Positions 1 to 8,686 of a DNA stretch of 64,000 bases are shown here, piece after piece. Both the position numbers and the translations under genes were made by a program. How positions within the stretch are numbered: the stretch's first letter is position 1; each line of letters starts with the position of its first letter. The notes beneath the pieces are model-generated. The model was not told where the DNA came from, did not search any database, and worked only from the letters and a program-made list of their open reading frames with translations. This DNA is from Paraburkholderia hiiakae (GTDB taxonomy: Bacteria > Pseudomonadota > Gammaproteobacteria > Burkholderiales > Burkholderiaceae), in assembly GCF_904848665.1 (NCBI RefSeq), contig NZ_CAJHCQ010000011.1:1-64000 (forward strand), in the 5' to 3' direction.

Positions 1-2
1 AT

Positions 3-974
3 CGAACAATTGGAATTGCGGCGCCGATGCTGATTCTCATCAGCCGTTTGTTACAGGGACTGGCTGCGGGCGGTGAAATCGGTGCAGGCGCTGCTTACTT
101 GATGGAAGCAGCGCCGCTTTCGAGACGCAATTTTCTGGTGAGCTGGCAAATAGTTGGGCAAGCCGCTGCCGCCATCCTGGGGGCGCTGCTGGGCGCTCTG
201 CTATCCAGCAGTCTGTCTGCAGGGAATCTTGCTGCCTGGGGGTGGCGCATTCCCTTCCTGATTGGCTTGCTGATCGTGCCGGTTGGCTTGTTTGTCCGGA
301 GGCGGCTACCGGAAGACACCGCGCCGGCAGGAGCAGCAACTCGCAACCGTCTTCAGTTTTCCGAACTTTTCAGAACGCATGGGAAGAAGCTCACACTGGC
401 AACGCTGATGATGACAGGGCGCACGGTGCCAGCCTTCGCTGTTGTCTACTACATGCCGAGTTACCTGACCCATGTATTGCATCTGCCCGCGGTCACCGGA
501 TTCCTTTCCTCCGCCGTCTCCGCGCTCGTACTGATGCTGGTCGCTCCGGTATCCGGCCTTCTGGCTGACCGGTTCCAGCACCGCAAACCCTTATTACTTT
601 TCGCGTACGGCGCTACAACCCTTCTGATCTATCCCGTTTTCCACCTCATTACTCATGCGCACTCCACGGCCACCGTACTCGCAGGCGTTGGTCTCATCAG
701 CGTGTTTGTCGCGCCTTGCAGCAGCGTCGGCACCGTATTGGTCATGGAATCATTTCCAGTTCGGATGCGCGCCACTGGTTTGGCCGTTTCTTATGCACTG
801 GGAGTGGCCCTCTTCGGAGGGACGGCTCAGGTGATCATGACCTGGTTGATCAAATGGGCCAGCGATCCCATGGCTGCCACCTGGTATGCCGCGCCGGCGT
901 GTCTTGTCGGTTTCTGTGCGCTCCTGATGTTCCCGGAGCGACGAAACAAGGGACTGTCGTCCCCGCGACAGTAA
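3..974 (+). CDS. MHS-family MFS transporter, 5'-truncated by window edge
   Basis: C-terminal part of a major facilitator superfamily permease of the metabolite:H+ symporter type. The frame is open to the first base of the window (codons from position 3), so the true start lies upstream; the ATG at 27 is internal. The visible part begins in the conserved loop SRLLQGLAAGGEIGAG, which in this family sits between helices 4 and 5, so roughly the first 120 residues are missing. About eight hydrophobic helices follow, with the cytoplasmic motif LLADRFQHRKP between helices 8 and 9. It acts in the inner membrane, probably importing an organic acid by proton symport; the substrate cannot be read from the sequence. 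A second MHS transporter lies at 26654. Confidence 0.85.
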   Translation, partial: RTIGIAAPMLILISRLLQGLAAGGEIGAGAAYLMEAAPLSRRNFLVSWQIVGQAAAAILGALLGALLSSSLSAGNLAAWGWRIPFLIGLLIVPVGLFVRRRLPEDTAPAGAATRNRLQFSELFRTHGKKLTLATLMMTGRTVPAFAVVYYMPSYLTHVLHLPAVTGFLSSAVSALVLMLVAPVSGLLADRFQHRKPLLLFAYGATTLLIYPVFHLITHAHSTATVLAGVGLISVFVAPCSSVGTVLVMESFPVRMRATGLAVSYALGVALFGGTAQVIMTWLIKWASDPMAATWYAAPACLVGFCALLMFPERRNKGLSSPRQ

Positions 975-1597
975 GCAGCCTCTGCGAGCTTGCGGTTTTG
1001 AGGGGTGGATGCTCGCCCCCCGACGCGGGTAGCCCAATCGAATCGTGTTCAAAATCTGAGGCTAATGTCTCGGGCGCCTTAGCAGTCGGCAAGATTGAAG
1101 AATTTCCGGCGAGCGGCCAGAAGTCGAACGAAAGACGCCGCTCAAATGACCGGGTGTCCATTGCAGCGAACGACGCTTCATGGCCGATTGTCCTCATTCA
1201 CAGAGACCGCTTGAGAGCCGCCTTCGATGATTTCAACGTCCGGCCTGTGGAGACTCGTCGAACTGGTGCTATCGGCCACGAAGCGACATTCGCGAGGGCA
1301 CAGCCCCCGCCATCCAGATGATGGTTCAGCGCAACAGAACGCTCATAGACGGACGCGGGTCGCGCGCCGGCGCTCCGGGCTAACGCCCGGACCCGGGGAA
1401 GGTAAAGCTGTCAGGCGAGCGGCAAGCTGTCCTGCGTGCAAGCCAGCGACTCGCTGACGGCGACCTGGCGGTTGTCCTCGTTCGCCATCCAATGAATCGG
1501 ATTGACGCCGATGTCCGACAGCGAAGCCAGAATGAAAATTCAGGATACGTCGGACGTCGTTCGCGACGGACTGACGGAGAGGCTCTTCTCATCACCT
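975..1597. other. Intergenic stretch, no convincing gene
   Basis: About 620 bases between the transporter and the DUF6130 gene. I find no ORF with a recognisable protein or a good ribosome binding site. It holds a small GC hairpin at 1374-1391 (arms TCCGGGC and GCCCGGA, loop TAAC) without a T-tract. On the minus strand around 1435-1530 a short stretch reads like protein (segment NPIHWMANEDNRQVAVSESL) before a stop, which could be a gene remnant, but it has no start and I cannot name it. Confidence 0.5.
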
Positions 1598-2083
1598 TTA
1601 GTGTGAATGAGACGTTCCCTCTGGGACCGTGAACGTCACCGTCTGCCTGCACTCAGTGCACCCAGCGAATAGGTGGTGTTGAGCGTCGACCAACTCGACA
1701 AGCATCTTGTGCTTACCGGGTGGCAGGCCCGCCACGCTGATTGTATTGACGTTGTTCGCTTCTACCCAACCCCAAGGCAGGTCGTCGATGTGTACGTGCA
1801 GATGCCCGATTCGTGGAGAAACGTTGAGCGCGCCTGGCCCGAACACCGGCAAGATATGCACGTTCTCCACCCGATACTGGATCCAGACGATGCCGTGAGC
1901 CAGTCCTGCGGCAAGCGGCGTGGGGTCCACAATCAGTTTGGGTGGCGGCTCGTTATCGATGGTGACGTACGGTGAAGCGACGCCGACCTCCCCTGTGCTC
2001 TGGGCGGAGGCGTTCGTTGCGAGCACGATACCAGCCGCGATTGCGGCAAGCGTCTTGATCAGCATGTTTATTTGCGTTCTCAC
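1598..2083 (-). CDS. DUF6130 family exported protein
   Basis: 161 residues beginning with a signal peptide (hydrophobic core MLIKTLAAIAAGIVLATNAS, cleavage expected after ASA). The mature part has the features I associate with DUF6130: GLAHGIVWIQYRVENVHILPV, a His pair in GHLHVHIDDLPWGW, and AGLPPGKHKMLVELVDAQHH, followed by a Cys pair (CTEC). The His-rich beta-sandwich look suggests a small periplasmic protein, possibly metal-binding, but the family has no established function. The GTG start at 2083 is chosen because GGGGA lies about seven bases upstream; an ATG at 2065 is the alternative. It stands alone on the minus strand. Confidence 0.7.
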   Translation of the reverse strand: MRTQINMLIKTLAAIAAGIVLATNASAQSTGEVGVASPYVTIDNEPPPKLIVDPTPLAAGLAHGIVWIQYRVENVHILPVFGPGALNVSPRIGHLHVHIDDLPWGWVEANNVNTISVAGLPPGKHKMLVELVDAQHHLFAGCTECRQTVTFTVPEGTSHSH

Positions 2084-2235
2084 TATTTGATCCCCACAGG
2101 GACAATTTTCGGCTAACTTGGACTGGAATCGCCGAGGGTGTCATGGCAGTTGCACAAGCAGACCAGGGCCCGAACCAAACGGCAGATCAACGCGAACAAC
2201 ATCGCATGGACCCGACTGGCACGATTGCATCGAGG

Positions 2236-2265
2236 AGCGCTCCGACGCATGCGCGTCGGAGCGCT
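2236..2265. terminator. Perfect 13-bp hairpin after the epoxide hydrolase gene
   Basis: Arms AGCGCTCCGACGC (2236-2248) and its exact complement (2253-2265) enclose the loop ATGC. It lies seven bases beyond the stop of the leftward epoxide hydrolase gene, so it probably ends that operon or protects its 3' end. There is no clear T-tract on either side, so intrinsic termination is not certain. Confidence 0.6.
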
Positions 2266-2272
2266 TCGCACT

Positions 2273-3625
2273 TCAGGCGCGCAAGGGCCTTAACCCTGTG
2301 CGCACTTCGTTCGCGAAGATCATCGGTTCTTCCCATGCCGCGAAGTGCCCGCCCGTTTCGGGTTTGTTGAAGTAAATCAGGTTGTGATAGGCCTTCTCGG
2401 TCCAGCTCTTCGGCGCCTGGTAGTTTTCACCCGGAAACGCGCTGACAGCGGCGGGCACGTTCACGTCGGCCGCGAGGAAGAAGTTCGCGTGCGACTCCCA
2501 GTAGAAGCGCGCCGCCGAGATGCCGGTGTTGGTCAGCCAGTAAAGCGTGATGTCGTCGAGTACGTCGTCTCGCGTCAGGGCGCCTGCTGAATGACCGTTG
2601 ACGGGATGACCGAGCACGGCTGCGCTCAACGCCGCCGCGGGCTGGCCGTAGCCGTCGCCGTGGTCGAGCAGCCAGGAAGCCAGCGCGACGGGCGAGTCGG
2701 CGAGTCCATACAGGGTTTGCGGGCGCGTACCCATTTCGAAAGCGTAACCGCGCTTTTTCTTGAAGTTGGCGCTCAACTGGTCATACGCGTGCTTCTCCTC
2801 GTCCGATAAACCGGCAGGCATCGGGTCGCCCGCTGCAAGCGACTTCAGAATCTCGGCCGGAACAGCCGCAGGGAAGTTCACATGAATACCGATCAGTTCG
2901 GGCGGCGCCTGTTTGGCCATGATGTTCGTGACAATCCCGCCGAGATCGCCGCCTTGCGAAGCAAAACGCTCATAGCCGAGGCGTTTCATCAATGTGACCC
3001 ACGCCTGCGCGGTGCGCTCCGGTCCCCAGCCTGTCGTGGTCGGTCTCGCCGAAAAGCCATAACCGGGTAATGAGGGAATCACGAGATGAAAGGCATCCGA
3101 AGCCGGTGCGCCGTACGCGGTCGGATTGACGAGCGGGTCGATGATCTTGAACTGTTCGATGACCGAGCCGGGCCAGCCGTGCGTGACGATCAACGGCATC
3201 GCGTTTTCATGCTTCGACCGCACGTGGATGAAATGGATATCGAGTCCGTCGATCTCAGTGATGAACTGCGGATACGAATTCAGCCGCGCTTCGCATTTGC
3301 GCCAGTCGTATCCAGTTGCCCAATATTGTGCAAGTCCCTGAATGGTGGCGAGTTGAATGCCCTGAGATTCGTCGGGCACCGTCTCGCGATCGGGCCAGCG
3401 CGTGGCCTTGATGCGGCGCCGCATGTCGATAAGCTGCGACTCGGGGACGTGAACGCGGAACGGCCGGAGCGCTGTCTTGTCGCCGTTCGCGGGTTCGGTG
3501 ATCTTGCCGATTGCCGGGCTCGTATCCGCGAAGGCGAGCCGGCTGAGCGAGCCTGCCGCGAGCGCCGCGGCGGCCACGCCGACAAAGTGCCGGCGCGATG
3601 AGGATTGGGGCGTGTCTGTTGACAT
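2273..3625 (-). CDS. Tat-exported epoxide hydrolase (EHN + alpha/beta hydrolase)
   Basis: 450 residues. A twin-arginine signal (SSSRRHFVGVAAAALAAG, residues 8-25) marks export to the periplasm. Residues about 53-165 form the epoxide hydrolase N-terminal domain (ALRPFRVHVPESQLIDMRRR), followed by an alpha/beta hydrolase fold. HGWPGS at 149-154 supplies the oxyanion hole and GGDLGG has the nucleophile Asp at 227, where family members usually read GGDWG. The C-terminal segment GGHFAAWEEP carries the catalytic His. Members of this family open epoxides to diols through an alkyl-enzyme ester; the substrate here is unknown. It is the last gene of the leftward nitrilase unit, 22 bases after the NmrA-like gene. 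Confidence 0.85.
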   Translation of the reverse strand: MSTDTPQSSSRRHFVGVAAAALAAGSLSRLAFADTSPAIGKITEPANGDKTALRPFRVHVPESQLIDMRRRIKATRWPDRETVPDESQGIQLATIQGLAQYWATGYDWRKCEARLNSYPQFITEIDGLDIHFIHVRSKHENAMPLIVTHGWPGSVIEQFKIIDPLVNPTAYGAPASDAFHLVIPSLPGYGFSARPTTTGWGPERTAQAWVTLMKRLGYERFASQGGDLGGIVTNIMAKQAPPELIGIHVNFPAAVPAEILKSLAAGDPMPAGLSDEEKHAYDQLSANFKKKRGYAFEMGTRPQTLYGLADSPVALASWLLDHGDGYGQPAAALSAAVLGHPVNGHSAGALTRDDVLDDITLYWLTNTGISAARFYWESHANFFLAADVNVPAAVSAFPGENYQAPKSWTEKAYHNLIYFNKPETGGHFAAWEEPMIFANEVRTGLRPLRA

Positions 3626-3647
3626 GGGATCGGTCTCCTGCCTTGGT

Positions 3648-4580
3648 TCAGCGTGTTGTGGTGCGCGTGAAGTCTGCGATGTGCAGTTTCACGAAGTCGG
3701 ACATGCTCATGGGTCTGCGGCCCGTGAGTTCGAACAGGTCGTTCGTCATGCGGTCGTATCGTCCCTGCACGTGGAGGTCGGCCATCACGGCCAGATGCCT
3801 GACGACGTGATCGGGAATGCCAAGTTCGCGCAATTTGTCCGACCACGGCGCGACGGGCACGTTCCGGTAACGGATGGACCGGCCGAGCGCCTCCGAAAAG
3901 ACGCGCGCGGCCTGCTCGAGATCATTGGATTCGAGGCCCGTCAGGTTATAGATCTTGCCGATATGCGGAGCAGGGTTCTCGAGAATCACCGATACCGCAT
4001 TCGCAACGTCAACCGCAGAAATGGGCGAGGTCCTGCTATTTCCGAGCGGCAGCGCAAGTTCGTCGTTATCGCGCACGCCGGCTGCGCCCAGCGTCAGGAA
4101 GAAGCTTTCGAGAAACGCCGTCGGCCGCACTGTGACGACGGGCAGACCAGACCACTGCAGTACCTGTTCGGCAAGCCAGTGCAGCTTGTGCTGGGGGCTG
4201 TCCGTTGTCTGCGTGATGCTCATTTCCGTGACGGTCATCTGCGACATGTTCACGACGGCTTCGACGCCATGATGACGCGCCACGGCAGCAAAATTGACGG
4301 TTGCTTCGAGATAGGCCGCCGAGACGGACATGCCGAAATAGACGCGCGAACAGCCTTCGATTGCGCGGTGCATCGAGGCGAGGTCGGTCAGGTCGCCGAC
4401 CACGACTTCGGCGCCAAGGCGGCGCAACTCGTTCGCACGATCGTCGTCCTGGCGGACGAGCGCCCGCACTTTATAGCCCTTCGCGAGCAATGACGTTGTT
4501 ACATTGCGGCCGATTCCACCAATCGCGCCTCCGGCGCCCGTCACGAGAATGGGCCGATCATGGGCAGGTTTCGTTGTCAT
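3648..4580 (-). CDS. NmrA-like NAD(P)-binding protein (atypical SDR)
   Basis: 310 residues with an N-terminal Rossmann motif GAGGAIGGIGRNVTTSLL and the family pattern VRALVRQDDDRANELRRLGAEVVVGDLTD. NmrA-like and ytfG-like members act as NAD(P)H-dependent reductases or redox sensors. No complete Tyr-x-x-x-Lys catalytic pair stands out, so a reductase activity cannot be assumed. No signal peptide, so cytoplasmic. It lies between the two exported hydrolases, with a 107-base AT-rich gap upstream that carries a copy of the presumed MarR operator, so it may also have its own promoter. Confidence 0.8.
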   Translation of the reverse strand: MTTKPAHDRPILVTGAGGAIGGIGRNVTTSLLAKGYKVRALVRQDDDRANELRRLGAEVVVGDLTDLASMHRAIEGCSRVYFGMSVSAAYLEATVNFAAVARHHGVEAVVNMSQMTVTEMSITQTTDSPQHKLHWLAEQVLQWSGLPVVTVRPTAFLESFFLTLGAAGVRDNDELALPLGNSRTSPISAVDVANAVSVILENPAPHIGKIYNLTGLESNDLEQAARVFSEALGRSIRYRNVPVAPWSDKLRELGIPDHVVRHLAVMADLHVQGRYDRMTNDLFELTGRRPMSMSDFVKLHIADFTRTTTR

Positions 4581-4616
4581 ATCACTTACCTTTCAACAAG
4601 AGAGTTCACTTTATTT

Positions 4617-4663
4617 ATATGTGCATATGCATACATATACGTAAAAATGTGCACGTGCATACG
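4617..4663. promoter_or_regulatory. AT-rich internal promoter region with TGCATATGCA operator
   Basis: The gap between the alpha/beta hydrolase and NmrA-like genes is markedly AT-rich compared with its surroundings. It contains TGCATATGCA at 4622-4631 inside a larger imperfect dyad, then GTGCACGTGCAT at 4649-4660. The decamer is identical to those at 6818-6827 and 7323-7332. I infer a regulated promoter for the NmrA-like and epoxide hydrolase genes. Confidence 0.55.
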
Positions 4664-4687
4664 TCGCTCAACGCGACGATCAGGTCA

Positions 4688-5734
4688 TCATCCGCGTGTA
4701 CCTTGCAGAAAGCCGAGCATAGTTTTTGTTACCAGCTCGGGTTGCTCCTCCTGGATAAAGTGTCCGCTGTTCTCTACGTCGACGGCGCTCATATTGACCG
4801 CCTTTTCACCGACGACCATTTTCATCCACTTGTAGGCGGGACCGCCCATCACGAGAACGGGCATTTGCAGCTGGCCATAACTCTTGTTGTCGCTGATGTC
4901 CTGAGGGAAGGCCTGATACCACGCGTTGCCTGCGCGGATCGCGGCGGCGCTGTCATAGGCGTGCTCGTACACGGCGCGGTCGCGCATGTCGACGGCTTTC
5001 TCATTTACAAGAAAGTAGTGAAAGAGCCAGTCCTGTTCAAGCCGGACGCGGCCTGCCAGCAGTTGCTCCGGCAAACCTCTGACCTGGTTGAATGCAAACC
5101 ACCACAGGTTCGGGCGCGCCGAACCCAGCTTGTCACCGTATGCGCCCTGGGCGGGTAGAAGCGGAAACGTCTGCAGGCTATCGTCGGGATGGGGAAACTC
5201 CATCATTACAAGCTTGTCGGTGGCTTCCGGATAGTTCTCCGCGTAGGCGAACGCCACAGCCGAGCCGATGTCATGTCCCGCGATCGCAACCTTGTCATAT
5301 CCAAGCGATTGCGTTAGTTCATGAATATCGGCGGCCATCGTTTTCTTGTCATAGCCGTCGGCGGGCTTTGACGACGCGCCCATGCCGCGCAGATCCACGA
5401 CGATCACGGTGTAATGCGTGGCGAGCGCCGGCATGATCTTGTGGAAGGTCCACCACGTTTCGGGCCAGCCGGGCAGCAACACGAGCGGCGCACCCTTGCC
5501 GCCGACCACATAATGCAGCCGTACGCCGTTCACCGTTGCATACCCATTTCTGAATCCGGGCAGCGACTTCACCAGTGTGCTGTCCGAAATGTCGGTCCTG
5601 GCGGCCACGGGTTTGCGCGCATGCGTTGTGACGGGTGCATCCGTCGCGGACGTCTGTGTATAGCCGGGCGAGGCGGCCGCCATCAGCGCCGCAATCACGA
5701 TGCTTGCGCAGCCGGTCCTGATCATTGCTTTCAA
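4688..5734 (-). CDS. Exported alpha/beta hydrolase (epoxide hydrolase/dehalogenase-like)
   Basis: About 348 residues. I choose the TTG at 5734, reading LKAMIRTGCASIVIA, because GGAGG sits seven bases upstream; the ATG at 5725 is possible and a longer frame reaches 5854 without support. An N-terminal signal peptide ending near SPGYTQ indicates export. The hydrolase core has LLPGWPETWW (oxyanion region), DLRGMGASSKP, and the nucleophile elbow AGHDIGSAVAF with Asp as nucleophile, which points to epoxide hydrolase or haloalkane dehalogenase chemistry rather than an esterase. SGHFIQEEQPE supplies the catalytic His. It lies 43 bases downstream of the nitrilase and probably shares its transcript. 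Confidence 0.85.
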   Translation of the reverse strand: MKAMIRTGCASIVIAALMAAASPGYTQTSATDAPVTTHARKPVAARTDISDSTLVKSLPGFRNGYATVNGVRLHYVVGGKGAPLVLLPGWPETWWTFHKIMPALATHYTVIVVDLRGMGASSKPADGYDKKTMAADIHELTQSLGYDKVAIAGHDIGSAVAFAYAENYPEATDKLVMMEFPHPDDSLQTFPLLPAQGAYGDKLGSARPNLWWFAFNQVRGLPEQLLAGRVRLEQDWLFHYFLVNEKAVDMRDRAVYEHAYDSAAAIRAGNAWYQAFPQDISDNKSYGQLQMPVLVMGGPAYKWMKMVVGEKAVNMSAVDVENSGHFIQEEQPELVTKTMLGFLQGTRG

Positions 5735-5777
5735 GGCAAATCCTCCTTCGATAGAGGGGCAATTCGAAGTTCGCAGG

Positions 5778-6770
5778 TCATGCAGCCACGGTGCGTTGAT
5801 CGTCGGAATCCCGGTCGTTGACGACCATCGGGTGCGAAGCGCGTTCGTGAACATGCGCGGTCGACGTACGGTCGATCATCAGGCTCAGCAATTCAGGGCG
5901 GTTGTAGTGGCCGGCCGAATCCATCAGCATCTTGCGGCGGTCGATTTGCGTGAAGTCGAGATCGACGATCACCTCGCCTTCACCCGAGCGCAGCGGTTCG
6001 GCCATGAGCGTGCCGTCAGGAGCGACGATCGTGGTGAAGCAGCCGCCCGAGATCGGACCGATTCCGCAACCGGTATCTTTCATGATTTGTGCCTGCTGAT
6101 CCGCGTCCAGCCACGCCGTCGCATTGACGACGAACGCGCCGGATTCGAGTGCATGCTGGCGGATGTTGATTTCCATGCGCTGGGCAAAGCCCTCGCCAAA
6201 AGCGGAACCGGGGTACATCGCCGAATGGATCTGCTCGCCGTCGGCGATCATCGCGTAGCGGGCAAGCGGGTTGTTGTGCTCGAAGCATGCGAGTTGCCCG
6301 ATGCGGCCGACTGCGCTGTCGACTGCACGCAAGCCCGAGCCATCTCCCTGACCCCAGATCATGCGTTCGAAATGCGTCGGCGTGATCTTGCGGCGGCGCT
6401 GGATCAGCGTACCGTCGGCATCGAAGAGCAATTGCGTGTTGTACAGTGTGCCGCCATCGCGCTCATTGACACCGATGGACACGACCATGCCGGCCTTGCG
6501 CGCGGCTTCGCCGATCGCTTCCGTCGCAGCGGATGGCACCGTCACAGCCTGTTCGAGCAGGCGCAGATGTTCGGTGCCAGAAAGAAGTTCGATGCCTGTC
6601 TGGACGGCAGCAAAGTAAGGGTAATAAGGCACGACAGTTTCGGGGAAGGTGGCGAACTGCACGCCTTTCCGGCCGAGTTCGTGAATCTTCTGCACGACTT
6701 TGGCGACGGTTGCTTCACGGCTGTAGAGCACCGGGCTGAACTGGACGGCTGCGGCTTTGACGACTTTCAT
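5778..6770 (-). CDS. Nitrilase
   Basis: 330 residues of the carbon-nitrogen hydrolase superfamily, nitrilase branch. The catalytic triad is visible as Glu44 (FATFPE), Lys128 (QRRRKITPTHFER) and Cys162 (ACFEHNNPLARYAM). The segment CFEHNNPLARY and the length match bacterial nitrilases that convert nitriles directly to carboxylic acid plus ammonia. No signal peptide, so cytoplasmic, in contrast with the two exported hydrolases downstream. It is the first enzyme gene after the MarR regulator in the leftward unit, and a perfect palindrome TTGCATATGCAA lies 47 bases upstream of the start, which suggests MarR control. The nitrile substrate is unknown. Confidence 0.9.
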   Translation of the reverse strand: MKVVKAAAVQFSPVLYSREATVAKVVQKIHELGRKGVQFATFPETVVPYYPYFAAVQTGIELLSGTEHLRLLEQAVTVPSAATEAIGEAARKAGMVVSIGVNERDGGTLYNTQLLFDADGTLIQRRRKITPTHFERMIWGQGDGSGLRAVDSAVGRIGQLACFEHNNPLARYAMIADGEQIHSAMYPGSAFGEGFAQRMEINIRQHALESGAFVVNATAWLDADQQAQIMKDTGCGIGPISGGCFTTIVAPDGTLMAEPLRSGEGEVIVDLDFTQIDRRKMLMDSAGHYNRPELLSLMIDRTSTAHVHERASHPMVVNDRDSDDQRTVAA

Positions 6771-6816
6771 GAAAAACTCCTTGATGATGGGTAGGGGTAC
6801 CAGGCATTGGTCGATC

Positions 6817-6828
6817 TTGCATATGCAA
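6817..6828. promoter_or_regulatory. Candidate MarR operator upstream of nitrilase
   Basis: Perfect 12-bp palindrome TTGCATATGCAA between the marR-like gene and the nitrilase. The core decamer recurs at 4622 and 7323. Palindromes of this kind are typical MarR-family targets; assignment to the neighbouring regulator is inference. Confidence 0.6.
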
Positions 6829-6844
6829 CATCGAACGAGAAACT

Positions 6845-7327
6845 TCAGACCATACGCAACGGCAATTTGCGCGCGATATTCATGAGCTCATGGGCGCCGT
6901 CTTCGCTGAGGAGACGCGTTGCGTGGCTCTGTGCAGCCGACCACCCGCTCGCGGCGTTTTTGAGCAGCGCCCGGCCTTCGTGCGTGAGCGAGAGCGGGCG
7001 GCTTCGGCCATCGCTTGCCGGGACGCCCTCGGCAACCCAGCCCTGCGCGATCAGCGGCTGCAGATTCCTTGTCAGGGTCGAGCGCTCGTGATGATTCCGC
7101 CGGCCCAGATCCGAGCGGCTAATCGGCCCGAATTCCGCGATCATGACAAGCAATGAGAACTGCGGTGCCACGATGCCGAATGGACGCAGCGCGTCGTCAT
7201 AGACGGACGTCAAGACGCGGGAAATCTGGCGGGCGCGCGTCATCAGACAATTGCGCGCAATCTGGCTGCTCAGCGGTTCATCCGCGGTGCGGTCCGGTTC
7301 AACGGTTCCATTCGGCTCGTGTTGCAT
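6845..7327 (-). CDS. MarR-family transcriptional regulator
   Basis: 160 residues from the ATG at 7327, chosen because GAGG lies eight bases upstream; the frame extends to 7477 but that part does not look like protein. The winged-helix core is visible: FGIVAPQFSLLVMIAEFGPISRSDLGRR, then the recognition region HHERSTLTRNLQPLIAQGWV and the wing DGRSRPLSLTHEGRALL. MarR proteins are usually ligand-relieved repressors of an adjacent operon, here the nitrilase/hydrolase genes. The candidate operator TGCATATGCA overlaps its own start codon (7323-7332), implying autoregulation. Nothing in the sequence tells the ligand. Confidence 0.9.
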   Translation of the reverse strand: MQHEPNGTVEPDRTADEPLSSQIARNCLMTRARQISRVLTSVYDDALRPFGIVAPQFSLLVMIAEFGPISRSDLGRRNHHERSTLTRNLQPLIAQGWVAEGVPASDGRSRPLSLTHEGRALLKNAASGWSAAQSHATRLLSEDGAHELMNIARKLPLRMV

Positions 7328-7333
7328 ATGCAC
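7322..7333. promoter_or_regulatory. Candidate MarR operator overlapping the marR start codon
   Basis: TTGCATATGCAC (plus strand) includes the ATG of the MarR gene at 7327. Protein bound here would block initiation or translation-coupled transcription, a common autoregulatory layout. Confidence 0.55.
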
Positions 7334-7542
7334 TACCTCGGTCAGCCCAGTTTTGCGGTGCGGCGGTTTGCTCGCGATGGGCGTATTTGAGCGGACGAAT
7401 GTATCCCGCCTGTGTCCGAAAGTCGGTTGTGCGTAAGCGTGCGTATCCCGATCTGGTAGGGATACGTTGAGATACAAAAAGACAGTGCGGGAAAAGAGGG
7501 AAGGAAATGATCAGGACTGCGGTGTGAGGGTCTCGCGACGCC

Positions 7543-8580
7543 TTAGCCGCCGTTGCGGCCCGACTCGGCTTCTCCATTCTCCGCGGTGGCTCGCGAGAAC
7601 CGCATTTGATATTCACTCGGCGACAACCCGGTCTTGCGCTTGAACAATTGCCGAAATGTGCTGATATCGCCATAACCGACCCGCTGACTCACCGCCTCGA
7701 GCCCAATTGGTCGCGTTTCCAGCAGCCTTTTCGCGACCTCGATGCGCAGATTCTGCAGATACGTCAACGGTGCGAGCCCGAGGGCTTCCTTGAAACGGCG
7801 ATTGAGCGTGCGTTCGCTGACAGCAAGCGACGCCGCCAGATCGCTCAACCGGAATCCCTGCTGCAACGTCGCCTCCATCTGCTGCTGGGCGCGCGCGACG
7901 AGCGTGTCGGTATGCCCGTGTTCGTCGAGAAGCGTTGCAAAGGAAGCCTGCGAAGTCCGGTTCATGTCGATCAACAGCGCCTTCGCGGTCATTGCGGCGA
8001 GTTCTTCGCCGGCGAAAGTTTCGACGAGCCGCACCGCGAGATTCAGATACGACGTCACAGAACCGCCCGAGATGATGCCGTCTTGCGCGATCAGCACTTC
8101 CTGTGCGCGAACTTCGACACGCGGATAGCGGCGCGCGAAGTCCGCGGCTCTCGCCCAGTGTGTCGTTGCGGCGCGGCCGTCCAGCAGGCCCGCCTCGGCG
8201 AGCAGGTAGTTGGCGGTGCAATACGCCGCCAGCACGGCACCTCCCTTGCGTTGACGCCGCAATGCGGAAGACAGCGCGTTCAACTGCTCGCGGCGCCCGA
8301 TGAACTCGTCGATGTTCGAGAAAAACGGTGCCGTCAGCAGAACGGCGTCCGCCCGTTTGCGCGGGTCGATCTTGCCGTCGACGTGAACGATCTGGCCCGA
8401 CGCAGCCGTGACGGGTTGTCCGTCGAGAGATTCCACGCGCCATGCGAACGCGGGCGCGGATGTCGTGCCCGGCGCAGCCTTGCGCGCACGGAATTGATTG
8501 GCCGCGCTGAAGACGTCAACCGGGCCGGCGACGCCTGACGCGAGGATGCCGTCATAGACCCAGATGCGGATGATGGCCAT
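7543..8580 (-). CDS. GlxA-type AraC-family regulator with DJ-1/PfpI domain
   Basis: 345 residues. Residues about 5-195 form a DJ-1/PfpI-like (type 1 glutamine amidotransferase-like) domain, with the characteristic AAYCTANYLLAEAGLLDGRAATTHW; the Cys is at the elbow position but these regulators are not known amidases. The C-terminal 100 residues hold two AraC helix-turn-helix motifs (LSDLAASLAVSERTLNRRFK and AVSQRVGYGDISTFRQLF). It is probably an activator of the divergent tautomerase/NTF2-like genes starting at 8687, 106 bases away. Ligand unknown. Confidence 0.9.
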   Translation of the reverse strand: MAIIRIWVYDGILASGVAGPVDVFSAANQFRARKAAPGTTSAPAFAWRVESLDGQPVTAASGQIVHVDGKIDPRKRADAVLLTAPFFSNIDEFIGRREQLNALSSALRRQRKGGAVLAAYCTANYLLAEAGLLDGRAATTHWARAADFARRYPRVEVRAQEVLIAQDGIISGGSVTSYLNLAVRLVETFAGEELAAMTAKALLIDMNRTSQASFATLLDEHGHTDTLVARAQQQMEATLQQGFRLSDLAASLAVSERTLNRRFKEALGLAPLTYLQNLRIEVAKRLLETRPIGLEAVSQRVGYGDISTFRQLFKRKTGLSPSEYQMRFSRATAENGEAESGRNGG

Positions 8581-8686
8581 TTGCGTGTCCGAAATTCCCT
8601 GAATAATGGCGATCCTGCCACTTTCGCCCGCACGAGTAAACCCCGATCATGGCCGCATCCAATGACCCGAAAGCAGGAGCAACACC

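Noticed and set aside
4580..4688. AT-rich patch considered as a replication or integration site
   Set aside because: Too short, no iterons or DnaA boxes; better explained as a promoter with MarR-type operators.
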